This document shows positions 11,549-24,200 of a stretch of 64,000 bases of DNA, one piece after another. This DNA is from Capitulum mitella (Eukaryota > Arthropoda > Thecostraca > Pollicipedomorpha > Pollicipedidae), in assembly GCA_030062745.1 (NCBI GenBank), contig CP099839.1, forward strand, positions 29,697,451-29,761,450, given 5' to 3'. The position numbers were made by a program, and so were the translations under genes. Each line of letters opens with the position of its first letter. Within the stretch, counting starts at the first letter, position 1. The notes beneath the pieces were generated by a model. It did not search any database. It worked only from the letters and a program-made list of their open reading frames with translations, and had not been told where the DNA came from.

Positions 11549-13080
11549 GCGTGGACAGGTGCAGCGCGGACCCGTCATTAGTATGGTCGGCGCGGTAGGT
11601 GACAGCAGTCGCGCGCCGCCGTCGGCGCCCGGCCGGCCGCCCGCCGACGGCCGTCCCAGTGGAGGAGCGGCGCATTCACGCGCGCCCGTCGCGCCGCCGC
11701 TAACGGCGTATGCTTGTACGCCTGGGGTGTCCGCGGGTCACACATCGACCCGGAAATGGCCGTGCACGTCCGGGCGATGGCGGCGGCGGCGGCGGCGCTG
11801 ACGCGCCCATGCTGCCGCCGGCTATCAGCCCGGGCCGAGGCACCGCCGCCGCTGCCGAGACGAGTTCGCCGCATTAACGCGTGACGCTGGGCGGACCGGA
11901 CCAGGGGTTCGCCCGGCCTGCCTTCGGGCGGCGAATCGGCAGCTTAGGGTCCCGTGTGAGTCCGTCGCAGTGAATGTCCGGAATCAGGGTAGCTGGCGCC
12001 AAAAATCACAGAACGACCAATTATAGTCTGTAGCCCCACTAATGCATCACGTGGCGAAGTCCCAAGAAACGGACTGTCGACCTGTGACTAGACATCATTA
12101 TCCATTGTCGCTGAACGCAACCTTGTTGATGGCCTCCCACTGCGCCGTGATTGCGTGAGTGCTATCCGGGCGCACAACTTACGCACAAGCCGTAGGTATA
12201 GTCCCTTTGCTAGCAAGTGTAGGATACGTAAAAAAACGCGCTATTTGTGGGCTCACGACACGGCATGCTGACGGCATTCGGTCCACCCCTCGGCTGACAC
12301 ATGATGTCTCGATCGGTTGATGATACACGATCCACAGCTGTATGCTCTTCCCCAGCTGTGCAGACCTCAATTTGGTAGGACAGGCTGGCTGACGATGGGA
12401 GAGCTTTCAGTTTCTACATGCTGTCTGGCTTATATCCCGGTGTGCTTCTGATGTCTCCCATTCTTCACCATAGTTTAACGTGTTCAAATGGCTCATTGTT
12501 GCCCTGAACGCCTCACAGTTACTGGTCAACACCGACACGCGAATGGCGCAACAATGGGCACATCTGAAGGCCCACAAGTCAAGCTAATTCCGCACTCGTC
12601 GCTCTCCCAGACATCCAACCACAGCAGAGACCCCCTGCCACGGATTGGCTCTCCACCGCCCGACGATCAAGCATCCAGGGCACGTCGACAGCCCCTCCCA
12701 TCTTGTGGCTGCGTCCACGTCCGCCGCAGCGCCGCATCTCGTACGGTTTCAATCGACCAGCCACGCCAGGGTCGGGCCCGACGCGACGTACCACCGCCGC
12801 GGGGACTGTCGCGAGCCGGCGGGGCGGAGAGGGAGGGGTGCTTCAGGCACGTCCGGGCCAGGTCAGGCTGGCAAGCACGCCAGCCGGCGGCTGAAGGTAC
12901 TGGAGACAGGCTCCCCGCACAGCCGGCGGCCGCACACAGACAGCGTTCGGATCCCTGGCAGCCAGATGCGGGATACGCTCAGTGCTCACCCTCCCGCGTC
13001 CAGGCTGGTGACAGAAGGGCCGTGCCGGCCGCTCTACCGCGCCGTCTCCCCGCCCCAGGCCCGGCCCCGGACCGGACCGC
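11549..13080. other. Non-genic stretch with GC islands
   Basis: GC- and CpG-rich at 11550-11900 and again from about 12640. The long plus-strand frames (for example 12488-13345) are Arg/Pro/Ala-rich and run into the minisatellite that follows. No recognised gene. Confidence 0.45.
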
Positions 13081-13275
13081 CCGGACACGCTGGCCCCGGC
13101 CCGGCCCCGCCCCGGACAGGACCGGCCCGCCCGGACATGCTGGTCCCGGCCCGGCCCCGGACCGGCACGGCCGGACACGCTGGCCCCGGCCCGGCCCCGC
13201 TCCGGACCGGCACGGCCGGACACGCCGGCCCCGGCCCGGCCCCGGACCGGCACGCCCGGCCACGCCGGCCCGCAC
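13081..13275. repeat. GC-rich minisatellite, period 40-50 bp
   Basis: Successive units begin ccggacacgctggcc at 13081, 13131 (variant), 13171 and about 13216, with cccggcccggccccg in each. Unit lengths of 50, 40, 45 and 40 bp do not keep a reading frame, so the Asp-Arg-Thr-like repeats in plus-strand frames and Gly/Arg repeats in minus frames are not coding. Confidence 0.85.
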
Positions 13276-15630
13276 GGCGGCGTTAATTAGCGCGGGACGC
13301 TTCTGGCCGCCCGGCGCATGGCACGGAAGCATGCATCATGCATGACGACGGGTTTATACCGCGTGGCCTCGGTTCAGCACCAGCGACGGTGGCGCAACTT
13401 TGCTGATGGAGTAGCGCGCTTACGGCCGCAGCCGGCCCGCTGCCGCCGTTCGTGTCGAACGGTTCACAGGCGCCGGCGGACGGCCGACGCGCCGCTCCAA
13501 ACGCTGCAGTGACGATTCGCCCACAGACCGACGCCACGCAAAAGGCGCAGGTTAAGCCCTGGCAATCGCGATCACATTCACGCCATGTCTCGAGCTCGGC
13601 AACTGTGGAATTCGATGGTAACAGGCCAAATAGACACTAAGTTGAGATCCCTTCAAATTCGTACACAACTTCTGTCCGGCTAAGCACCTACTACGAGGCG
13701 CTTTCACAAAGTAATCGACAGGATGCGGGAACGGAATTGCCTCAAAGTATGTATGATGAGGTCTCCAAGGTTTCATGACAGTCATTTCCTCACACTGCAA
13801 AACAGACTTGCATAAAACTCGAAGTATTGCGCTAGTCATGGACTAAGCGCTCTAATTCATGTTAATGGACTGTCTTTCCTCGGGAAGGAGGCATTATTCG
13901 GCTGACTTTCGCCACATGTTCTCCCCACAGAATTAATATTCTATCGGCACTGGCTTTCATGTTTTCCCTAAACAACACAGGTGATGCAAAGTAGCTGCAG
14001 GCTGAAAATCGCAAGGTATGCGCAGTAAATGTGTATAGCCATCACATCACAGGGAATGGACAGAAATCTTTCAGTCAATGAAGGCCGCATCAATGTATCA
14101 GTGTCAACGTCGACGAGCCTAGCCGAGTAACACCAATGTCACGGCTACTTTAGGGTTTGAGGCAAATCATCGTCTCATCGGCGACGCCATAGCAAGGACC
14201 TGTGGCGAGGGCCGACAAAGGTTGTCGAAATCTTTCAGCGTGTAGAGGGAAAGTTTTGTTTTTTTCTCACCTACTTCGAGCGCCACAATACCGCCCCCAA
14301 GGTAGGGCGACAAGACTTACGACAGGAGTAAATTCAGGTGTGAGGCAAGAGCAGCGAGGTTCTGTAACTCGGGCGACAGAGGCGATGGATCGGATCCTAC
14401 GCACCAATTCAGCTATTGGCCTGACGCGGTCCCGATGGCACAGGGAAAACAATACGATAGTAAACTGAAGAAAACAGTTAACCCAAATTGTCCCGGCATT
14501 ACAAGTACAACGTTTAAACGTATGCAAGCATTACAGATCGAACTTGATCAGGTAGCAGGTTTTAACCAATCACGATTCTGGGGAAATCTATTCAAGTTAA
14601 CTGCGTCCGCCCGCGCTAAATATCTGTAATTATGGGGGTCAGCTGCCACTTCAAGTTGTATGAAGTTCCAGTTCTGGCCCGAAACGCACTGCAATCGTAA
14701 GCACGGCAAACCAAGAGACGGTCAAGCCACTGGCACGTGGTGGGGATATCAGAGTTTTCCTCCCCAGTGTGTAAATGACGTACACGGCTCACGTTTTGTT
14801 GGCTGGCAATTTCAATATCTTCTTTCTGCCGGCAGTGATTTGCAAGTTGGCGAAGGTTCGGGCATTATCTAGACTAATATACGGAACTTTCCATTCGCCA
14901 CAGGCAGATCACATGAATATGCATTCATCGACTGACCAAATGCGTGTGCAGAGGTCGGCGCAGACGTTCAGCATTTACTCGGGCGGACCCCGGCAGCTTC
15001 GACAGCCGCGTCCGCCGGGCGGCTCCGAGGCCGGGGGCGGCGACGGCGGCCGCGCTGAAAAACAGCCAGCCTTCCGAGACAACACGGTCATTTGGGGCCG
15101 ACTGGCGGCGATAGCACTATCGCGTGCAGCCGCCCAAACAGCTCCGGCATGTCACACCGTGTCACATCGTGTCCGCATCGACGGCGGGCACGACAGCTGC
15201 GTGACGTTTAATCCGGGGCGCGGCGGCGGCGGGCGGGCGCCGCCGGCGCGGACCGGCCGGCCCCGGCCCGTCCGGAGACGGCACCGCCGGCCCTCACGGC
15301 GGCGGCCGGCCCGCAGCCGCCGCCGCGTGTCTTCCGGCAACCACGCACGGGTCCGGGCCGAGACCGGAGCCGCGGCCCGGCCGCAGCGGCTGTCGTCTGA
15401 GCGGTGGGTGTGACTGGGCTGGGTGGAGTATCGGAGCAGAACAGAGTACTGGACGGACTTGGAGAGGATGGGAGCGGTGGCCCAGTGTCTGCATCGCCGT
15501 GAAGAGCGAAGTCGCGTGACCGTGATGCACGACGCCGGTCGTAGAGGCCATGCACCGACTGCGTGCCAGACGCCGTGCGTTACGCCGCACCACACAGCCT
15601 CATCTCCTGGCAGTGTTCCACGTTTCTGCC
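13276..15630. other. Non-genic stretch, GC island at about 14990-15400
   Basis: Mixed-composition DNA with a CpG-rich island near 14990-15400. Overlapping long frames on both strands in the island are GC artefacts. No gene or element was recognised. Confidence 0.45.
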
Positions 15631-15661
15631 AACAACCTGATTTTTTTAAAATCAGGTTGTT
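15631..15661. repeat. Perfect 14-bp inverted repeat with 3-nt loop
   Basis: The arms aacaacctgatttt (15631-15644) and aaaatcaggttgtt (15648-15661) are exact reverse complements around ttt. It lies 26 bp before a second, longer hairpin in a small AT-rich block between GC-rich islands. Confidence 0.9.
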
Positions 15662-15687
15662 TTTAACATGTTAACAACATTTAACAT

Positions 15688-15734
15688 AATTGGATGTTGA
15701 AAACATGTTTTTAACATGTTTTCAACATCCAATT
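15688..15734. repeat. Perfect 22-bp inverted repeat with 3-nt loop
   Basis: The 22-bp arms at 15688-15709 and 15713-15734 are exact reverse complements around ttt at 15710-15712; both contain aacatgtt. Between the two hairpins is ttttaacatgttaacaac, which repeats the same aacatgtt word. Perfect arms with a 3-nt loop suggest a recent origin, for example by template switching in replication. A small structured RNA is an alternative I cannot test. Confidence 0.92.
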
Positions 15735-18700
15735 TTTTAAAGTGATCACGTCCGAAGTACTAACACGCAGCCTGCGTGCCATTTTGTACGAGGCTCTCCC
15801 AGTCTGGGGGTTTCAGCAGAAGACGTCCCACCGGTGGCCGTGGAGCTGCAAAGGTCAGAGGTGAAGCTCCCGGTTCAGCGGCGCAAAAGGCGCATGACGC
15901 TTCCGCCTTCAGCCCACTCCAGAGAGCACCGAACGCCTGAAGTACATTCGGCCATCCTAATCAAATATTAACGCCCAGTAACTCCGCCAGCACACCGCTG
16001 CGGCCGCCAACGCCGGGTCTGTTACGCCGCCGTTCCAGAGCCGGCGGCAACTTATGCGGCCGACTAATCCAACGCGCGACGCCGGCCGCCACGGGGCCGG
16101 CGGCTCCGTCCGAGAGCCATCTGTCGGCGCCGCACGCCGCGGTAAACGCGGCGCGCCCGATCCGATCGCCGCGGCCGATCGGCCGGCGGCGTGCCCCCCC
16201 CCCCCCCCGCCCCCGCCCCCGCCAGTCCACGCGGCGCCCATCCCTGCGCGATCCGGCGGCGTGATTTAATGCTCCATCGGTGGTCGGGCCAGAACCAGGG
16301 GCCACACGGCGCCGACCTGCTCCTGATAGATAAATAACACCACGATTTGCATAATGGAATTTCGGAGGGGCGCCGTTCGCAGCTGCATAGCCCCTAAGTT
16401 TTCCTTTACGACCCAATCAGGGTATTAAAGGCAGCTCCGATCGACGAGGAACCTTCTCAAAATTATCCACCGAGATTATTTGAAATCATTTGCAGCCCCG
16501 AGTTACGGTGATTAGTGACGACTTTAGCCCGCTCGAGTGAGACGTCGCCGGGCGCCGCGGCCGCCGCCGCTCCGGGCAGAGCGCTCGCTGCGACCGGATC
16601 CGACCATGACTCAGGCACGACTGTCCGCCACCGTGAACCGCCCCGCCCCCGGCCGAGCAGAAATCGGCCGGCGCGCCGCCGGAGCCAGCGACGTCCCCGC
16701 CGACGGACGGTCGTTTTTCAGCGCCGCCCGGACAAATGTTCGACCGTAACGGTCGGCGCGCAACGCGGCGTCACGTTATGACGCAGCATCACGGCGTCAA
16801 TACCGACGTGCCCGCCGACCGCCGGCCGCCGCGCCGTCTTATCATGGCAGCAACGAGCGTGGACCGAGCTCATTGATTTCGCCTCAGTTCGCCCGTCCGA
16901 CCGCCGCCTGTGTAATTAATTATACCCGCGCCGGCGACGGCTGTAAAATTTCCCGCGCGCCGCCGCCGCCGGCCACGCTCTCGGGGGGAGCGCCGAGCGG
17001 ACGGGGCCGGAGTGACGCAGCACGCCGGACGCCGGGGATGTGGCCTCCCCTCCCACGCGGGCCGCGGCGCAGGGGAGCGCCGCCGGTGCATTGATTTCCG
17101 GCGACGTTTGGCAAATCGTGCTCACCGCACTGAACTCGAGGCGGCGCTCGGCTGGACCGGAAAATCGCGCGCCAGTCGGCGGCGCGGTGACGTGCCGCCA
17201 CCCCCACCGGCGGCCAGATGCACGCTTTCCCGCACCGGCCGGCGCCGCCTCGGAGCTCGTTCGAGCCGTTCGGTCGGACGCGCGGCGGCGGCACGTGCGG
17301 TTGGGCGGGCGGCGGGCGGCGGGCGGCGCGCGGCGCCGGGCCACAGCCGAGGGCGTGCGGAGTCGGCGGCCCCGCGTCCGCTCGGCGTCACGTCCGACCG
17401 CCGGGAACGTGCCGGTTCGGAGTGGCCGGCACAGGTGACAGGCTCGGGGAGCGGCGCCGCGGCCGGCCGGCCGCCCCGGCTGCAGCGTCCCAGCGCCAGT
17501 CGCAGCCTCCGGACCAGGATCCAAGTGAAGCGCTTCGTGGGCCGACGCCCTTTAAAACCCGTCCGTCAGCCAATGTGATGGTCGACTCAGTTGTTGGAAA
17601 TGTCTGACTGGGCTATTTGTTGGACAAGCCGGTCGCTTCGGGGAAAGCTTAAGGAGCAATCGACAAGAAGTTCCGGCGGGCGAGACACACCGTACGCAGA
17701 ATTCAGTGCCTGTTCGCCAACAAGACAACGCCAGACGGCAACTGCTAGCTTTTTGCGCCTTCTGAGCATTCTGAATGTCTCACATGGCCAGAACCTACTG
17801 TGTGGCATTTCCATACACAGACAAGGCTGCCACGGCACGGAGGACGGCAGTGCCCTGCTGGCAGCCGGCCGGACTGACCACCGACTGTTAATGCACGTGC
17901 GGTGACGCCCCATGCATATTGCACACGTAATAAGCGTTATCAATCGGCCAAATCGCGTGGTAGCTGGACACCAATGCAGCGCGCGCTCGTTTGTTATGCA
18001 CCGGACTAAGGACAGGGAAGCTCGCGCTCCGACAACCTAGCGGTTTCCCTTCATTAAGATTGAGTATAGGCTATATATCACCGAGAACCTGCACGGAACA
18101 CATGCCCACTAAACTGTGTGCATTGCAAAATCATAATACACACAGTGTACGAACGTATAAGTTGTTGTTACGGTCATGGAAATACACAATTCATAGCTTC
18201 TGCCAAAAGCGGACGAAAATGCGCAACGTTTATCATTCCCAGGGCACGATTTCGCGGCCCGAGACCCTGCGCGGTGGCGCTGCCCGGTTCGGGTCCGCTC
18301 CCCGCCCTGGCCTCGGGCAGGCCGTGACCCGGTCATCGGTCGCAGGGTTCCAGCTCACGCCAGGTCGCTCTTGGACCCATCCGATCGATCGCCGATAACC
18401 GGCTAGTTAAAGTTAAACCGGCTAGTTAGTTAAACCGGCGCATTTCAGGGACCGTGAAAATCCCACATACTTCGTCGCGAATTTCATCATCACCATCGGT
18501 CATAAATATCTTTCCCTCTTCTGGTGTCAAATGAAACGGTAGTGTTACTAATCAAAAGGCGAATCAACGGAAATTAAAACAGATCGAAGGTAAGCATATC
18601 TTATTATTCAACTGTTATCGATCGATCGATGTATCGACATCGATATTCAACTGTTATATGTTCAACGATTATCGACTGTTTTGAATTGTTCTCCGCCAAT

Positions 18701-21112
18701 GTAAATAAATGACGATGTACGTCTTCGACCCAACAAAGTCTCACGCAAGAGTGATGCCACCACCGACTTAATCGCTAAGTTAAAACACCACAAACAGAAT
18801 CCCTCAGTCAGTCACGTGAACCCGGGCAACGTTCAGTCGCGCTGCATAACCATGATCGGTACCTTTAACCTTGACTGGTAGTTCAGCTGATAGCGCGTAG
18901 GTTTCTCCGACCCGGCAAGATGGTTTCGAGCCGCCTCGGCGATCAATATTAGGCCTGCGGGTCAGTTGACAATCGGCCAGTATTCCTTCTGACAACGAAA
19001 AGGTCGTGTCGCAACCTTAACGGCACGTCAAATCTTCGCCACATCTTGACCTGCTCGGTCCCGCGCAGAGACCGGAGTTTATGCAACAAGTTATGCTTAG
19101 CATGGCCCCGATTCTCAACATCACCCCGGCACCCACTCTGATCAAACCACTATAAAAACAAAACGCCAGGCAATGTCGTCAGGTCGGTGGCGTACTCTCT
19201 CCCTCATGCCCGTCAGACACAGGAGAGCGTGCAACGTGTAGGTACGACTCGGCTCTTGGTACCCGTTGGCCGTAGCGCGCTGCCCACCCGTTTGTTTTTC
19301 ATACTAAATCGTATGTCAAGCAATTAGCTAAGTGCTAAAAAAAACTACGCTTCAAATTCCCTAGTCTGGTACATTTTCCGTGGTACAAATGCCCCCATTA
19401 TGGTCCCATGACTTCATATCCATCAACATGGATGCAGCATCGCTTCCAAAATTGGAGTTCAGTTTGCGTATGTATGAATAATGTTTACCGTACATGCCGT
19501 AAGAACCAGGAAACTATACCCAGCTATGGAACGGGGCAATTTCTTCCCTGGCATTCAGCCCCTTGTATACCTTTAACATAACATTTGTAACAATAACGTA
19601 ACGCCTTTTGACGCTCGAATGAAGAAAGCTGAGATCCAATTCAGGATAATTTTGGCATGCTTAACTGGAGTATGACTCCTGTGCGCACGTTACACATCAA
19701 CGTAGGTCGCAAATCAAGACAATGCATCACGTAATTTAAACAACTATTTCAATGTCATGGAATATACGACTTATGAATATATTTCATATTTATTATGCAT
19801 AAATGTGGAAATCGTATATGCATAAGTGCAAACACCACTTCCACATTTAGGTACTTCTACCAGTAAGGCATAGGAAAACTTGCGCCACGGCCAGTCAGTT
19901 AAGTGTACGGAGCAAACGGCATCAGCAATTTATTACGGTACGTGTTGAAACCAGATTCTAAATGCACGGACGCACACACTTCTAGGCGTACGGATGCTTG
20001 GCGTTCTTGATCACCTGCCAATTAATGCCGCTAACAGTACTTCGCCAGTTTTCGGTGCCAGAAATGCGCTGGCAATGCACTCACACAAGACCGAATAAAC
20101 TTGTCCTCGGGCAGGCCGGAGCAGTGGCAGGTTCGACGTTCTTCAGCTAAATCCCATCCCACTCAGCGTGATGTCATCATATTTAGGAACCTGAGATCCG
20201 GAGGCCATAAAACTGTCCCGGGCGCCAGCGGTCCTACGCGTCTGTGGCGCCACCTGCGCATACAGTCCGATCGGTGTGTGCCCCGGACGCCGCGGAGTCT
20301 CAGTCACATGACGGAGACAACGCCGGATCTTTGACACAGAACAAAGCCACCGACATCCAGACGTCGCTCAGCAGCAAAGGCACATGCCCTGAAGACCCGG
20401 AGTTACCAACATAGGTGACGACCAGTTTGCTTTAACACCAAACAACTGGACGAAGTGACGTGGACACCATGGGCTCTCTGCAGTGGAAATATCCATCTCG
20501 GTCAAAACCGTCCCAACACGCTGAAACCAACCAAGCCAGCAGCCCCTCATTTCTGTCCCGTGTCCGGAGCAGGTCAAACAATGGCTGGGCAATTCATCGA
20601 ACCAATGCTGAGAACCTCCCGAGCCGCCAGACTACTCTCCAGCTCATCCAAATGTTGTGCGGTACCATTGAGCGTAGCAACCGATCGGCTGTGAATTCCT
20701 CTGCCGTGAAACCGATGTTCCTCATCTCCACATTTCCGATCGAATCCACGCGCAACCCCGTCGCCGTTTCCGTGTTGCCGCGATCACCGTCCCAGCCATC
20801 TCCAGTATGGCAAACGACGAATACCACCACCTGATAATTACCAATGAGTTGGGCGGAACATTACATATCTCGCAAGTGACGACTTCCGTGACCAATAAAA
20901 ATAATGTCGATATTAACCGCTTGTGCCCCATCGATGGGCATTATCGCCAGCCAGAACCGAAACTACGAACCGAACTACGCCCACCTCGGCCTTGCCACCG
21001 TCTGCGTCCGCTGGCCCCGCTGCCCTCAGGCTCAGGCTCGGGAAGTCCTTTCGCCCGACCCACTCCCCGCGTGCTTATTCGACCGGTGTGGTGCCGCACG
21101 CGCCCCACCTAC
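15735..21112. other. Non-genic stretch, GC island at about 15990-17560
   Basis: A strongly CpG-rich island (about 15990-17560, with a poly-C run near 16195-16210) is followed by AT-richer DNA. Frames across the island on both strands are Arg/Ala/Pro-rich and unrecognised. If the TIA-1/Rox8-like gene continues leftward, this belongs to its third intron. I searched the minus strand by eye for the next TIA-1-family exon (start of the RRM1-RRM2 linker, with a V-N-W motif) and did not find it. Confidence 0.45.
18397..18438. repeat. Short tandem repeat with three AACCGG words
   Basis: Three copies of aaccgg lie within about 42 bp, separated by ctagttaaagtta and ctagttagtta. The words resemble half of a Grainyhead-type site (AACCGGTT), but nothing shows this is functional. 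Confidence 0.5.
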
Positions 21113-21208
21113 CTTCTCGAACAGACTGCGCTTGTTCATGGTGGTGATGGCCGTCTGCGCCGACTGGGCGTCGCCGAACTCGACGAAGCAGTACGGGTCT
21201 GCTGAGCT
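21113..21208 (-). CDS. TIA-1/Rox8-like RNA-binding protein, coding exon 3 (second half of RRM1)
   Basis: Thirty-two codons (residues 42-73 of the joined product) reading SSADPYCFVEFGDAQSAQ and continuing with TAITTMNKRSLFEK. The RNP1 motif DPYCFVEF is diagnostic for RRM1 of the TIA-1/TIAR/Rox8 family, and the TMNKR-LFEK ending resembles insect Rox8. The acceptor is tctgattccag|AGC and the donor GAGAAG|GTAGGT; the exon is phase 0 at both ends, so it joins directly to exon 2. Family proteins bind U-rich RNA, regulate splicing in the nucleus and form stress granules in the cytoplasm; three RRMs and a Gln-rich tail are usual. RRM2, RRM3 and the tail are not found in the window and presumably lie to the left. 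The exon is CpG-rich, unlike exon 2 and the flanking intron 1. Confidence 0.92.
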
Positions 21209-24200
21209 CTGGAATCAGACGGTTCGCCGACCCGTCACTCTGCTCGGCCGCTGTCCGGCCGGCGACGGCGGCGGCGAGCCGCGGCCGCCACGCCACAGAC
21301 CCACACAAGTGCCTGACGTGTGCGATCACATCAGGTTATCAGTGTGGTGCTCGGAGAGTTGCCGAGCTCGGCACCGCCACATATCCAATGTCCACGGACT
21401 CTCGGGTGTCTGTAGTGTAATGAGATGACATGATCTCGGAGCTTTCGAAGTGAGCCTTTTTGTCCTCACTTGAATTTCATTCAGTACTAGTTCGTGACCT
21501 TCAAACATCGAACAAAATCGAAGGTGTTATTTATAAAAACTCGAAATACCCCTATAAGTAGTACAGGTCTCAGATACGGCATATCCCGGTCACGTGTATT
21601 TGCCGAGGTCACAAAAAACAGATATACGTACATACGCGGTTCAACGCAGCCACAAGCAAAGGGGCCTCGCTCTAACAATCCCCGTTCTGTTCGGTTTCCA
21701 TTCAGCTGACGCAATGCTGCGAGCAGGGCCGCCATAACGAGTAACGGCAAACAGAAAGCCCTTCGCCACGGCTTCTGCGCACTTAACCAGCGCGGCCCGC
21801 GACACCGGCCGGCCTTGTTTGAGGTGTCCGACTCCGTTCGCGCCGTCCCGCGACATCGGCGCTGTACACAGGTCCACAGGTCCACGGGTCACAGGCCGTG
21901 CGTGCAGCACCGCGCACTGTCCGTCACCGGTATGTCTGTCTGTCTGTCAGCCACTGTCTGCCACCTGCGTCCGGCGCACCGATGCCGCTCTCTGCGGCCG
22001 GCTCGGGCTGTTAGCCCCTCGCCGCCTGCGGCTTTCAGTCGCCGCCGGTCGGGCTTTGTTGGGCCGCTATTGGAGTTTGATGGCATCTCAGCTGAGAAGG
22101 GTCCGGCATTGTCCGCCGCGGCGGGCGTGGCCGTCCCGATCGCCTCCGAGGCGCGCTCATACGCGTCACGGCGTCCGACAATACCCGGCCGAGACCGCTG
22201 ACGGGGTGGCCGACCCCTGGGGCGGTCACTCGTCACTCCGCCGTCCCTCGCGGGGCCACTGCGAGGACGCGGCCCGGCGACGCCCGGCCGCGTCACGGCA
22301 CGCCGTCACGCGAGGCGTGACGCGCCGCGCGTAAGCCGCCGCACGTTCAGGCTGCACGTTTGTTCTCGGTGACACCGCGGGACTTACGGTGCTCCGTTTA
22401 CTCAAAGCTGAGGCTAAGCGCCTTAGCCGGCCTCTTCCGCCAGCGTCACGGCCACAATGCCCGGTATTTGGGGTCACGCTGCTCGCGGCCAGCAGGCACA
22501 ACTGCGTCGCCGAGGTGGACTTTGCGTTCTGCGCAAGGGTACAACGATACCCGACCAACAGTTTGTTGATTCGCCAGAAACGCTTGCAAAGCTTGCGAAA
22601 TGCAGCCAGTGTCAAAGCCTGCTAATCGACGCAGTCGCTGCGATTCAAATCATGTGACAGCGTTGGCCCCGCGCCAGGTGGCCGGGGCATCTCCACATTC
22701 TAACCAGCTACGGGTGGCACAGTTGAACAGTCGACAGGCTGGCGGTCGAATCACGCCGACGGCCTCTGAGGCTGCTCTGGTACGACCCCGGGACGTTACG
22801 GCTCCCTGGCAGTTTCTGTCCGGTTCTCTCGGACGACTGGCGCGCTCCCCGGTCGCTGTGATTCACTGCGGTCTCTGCGACGTTCTCAGTCCATCACATC
22901 ACTATCGCAGCATTTTCAGCTCGACCCGCCGTCATCTCAGCTTCTGCGGCTCCCAGTCGGTCACCGCGTTCTCTCTGCTGGTCAGTACGCTCCTTCAGCC
23001 GGCCGGCACTCTCGGCCAGCCGGCGCTCTCCGTCAGCCAGCCGGAACGTTCTGTCAGGCCATTCTCCGGGCCGGGGCGGCAGGCGCCTCTCCTGGGAGCG
23101 GCACGCAGCGCCGGCCCGTCCGGTTCACAGATGCGCGCCGTTCCGCGGGCCGACTCGGCGACGGCGGCCGTACGTCAGTCGGCCCGGCCCGGCCCGGCCA
23201 GGCTCGGCCCAATGGCTGCGACAGCTCGGCCGCGACGGGAGCTCCTCAGTCACGGCGGCAGACGCTCACAAAAAGACGACCCTCAGCGGCGCCGGCGGAC
23301 GCGGCGGACGCAGCGGCGCGGCCCGCCGGCCCGCCAGCTCATTTCGACCGAGCCGGCTTCTTAAACCGCTGCGACTGGCCGCGCCGCGGCTTTATGAACA
23401 TACCAACACGTGACACTTCGTCAATGTCGACCACATAAAACTGAACAAAGACGACGTCCGACCAGAATGGAGTGGCCGGCACGCCTTCTTCGCTGTCTCG
23501 AAAGGCTGTGGATGGAGGTCGTAACCCCGGGCGAACGCCGGAATTTCGACGAAAACATGAAGCAGTCCAGTCTGCACTACCACTTTTCATGAGCACAATT
23601 CAATTTTCGGATTACTTACTGAATTTGTCAACCATACTTTCAGCTGTGTTTTCACAGTACATCACTACTCTGTCAGCACATAGAATCAGAGTGTGTCGGT
23701 ACACCAGAATTTTTGGACTACAGAGGGAAACCATGTCAGGTACATTCTCGATTCCATTCTTACAACGTTCATTCTATCTACCATGTACGGACACGGTCGA
23801 GTTTGCGCATCGTACGGACATTTCCCTGCCACGAGCTAGGAATCTGTCGGCAGGCATGGAACTTCCATGTCTGAATACAAAGCTTGCCCACAAGCTTGGC
23901 TTAAAGGTTGCTGCTCGTGACGTTTTGTCTTAGCCGATCAAAGCGCCGCATACCAAACGGAAAAGCCGTGCATACCTGGTGCAACAGCAGTAAGCCATCT
24001 TTTACAACAAACGGGCCTTTCACAGCCTGTTCGCAACGACAGAGTAGTTCTCCGCTCTTTTAAGATTTCGCTCAGTCTAACGATTGCTAGCTACACGAAG
24101 CCCAGAGGCCGGCACTGGTTGCACAGGCGGGATCTAAGTATAACTTCTCGTCATTAAAACCTCAAAATTACGAGGTACCGCGGGAACAATGTCAGCCCAT

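Noticed and set aside
12488..13345. A 285-codon ORF with Pro-Asp-Arg-Thr repeats
   Set aside because: It is driven by a GC-rich minisatellite with unit lengths of 40-50 bp that do not keep a frame.
1..21112. RRM2, RRM3 and tail exons of the TIA-1/Rox8-like gene
   Set aside because: I looked on the minus strand for the V-N-W linker start and the family's F-V-G-D-L motif and found none. A spliced protein-to-genome alignment would settle it.
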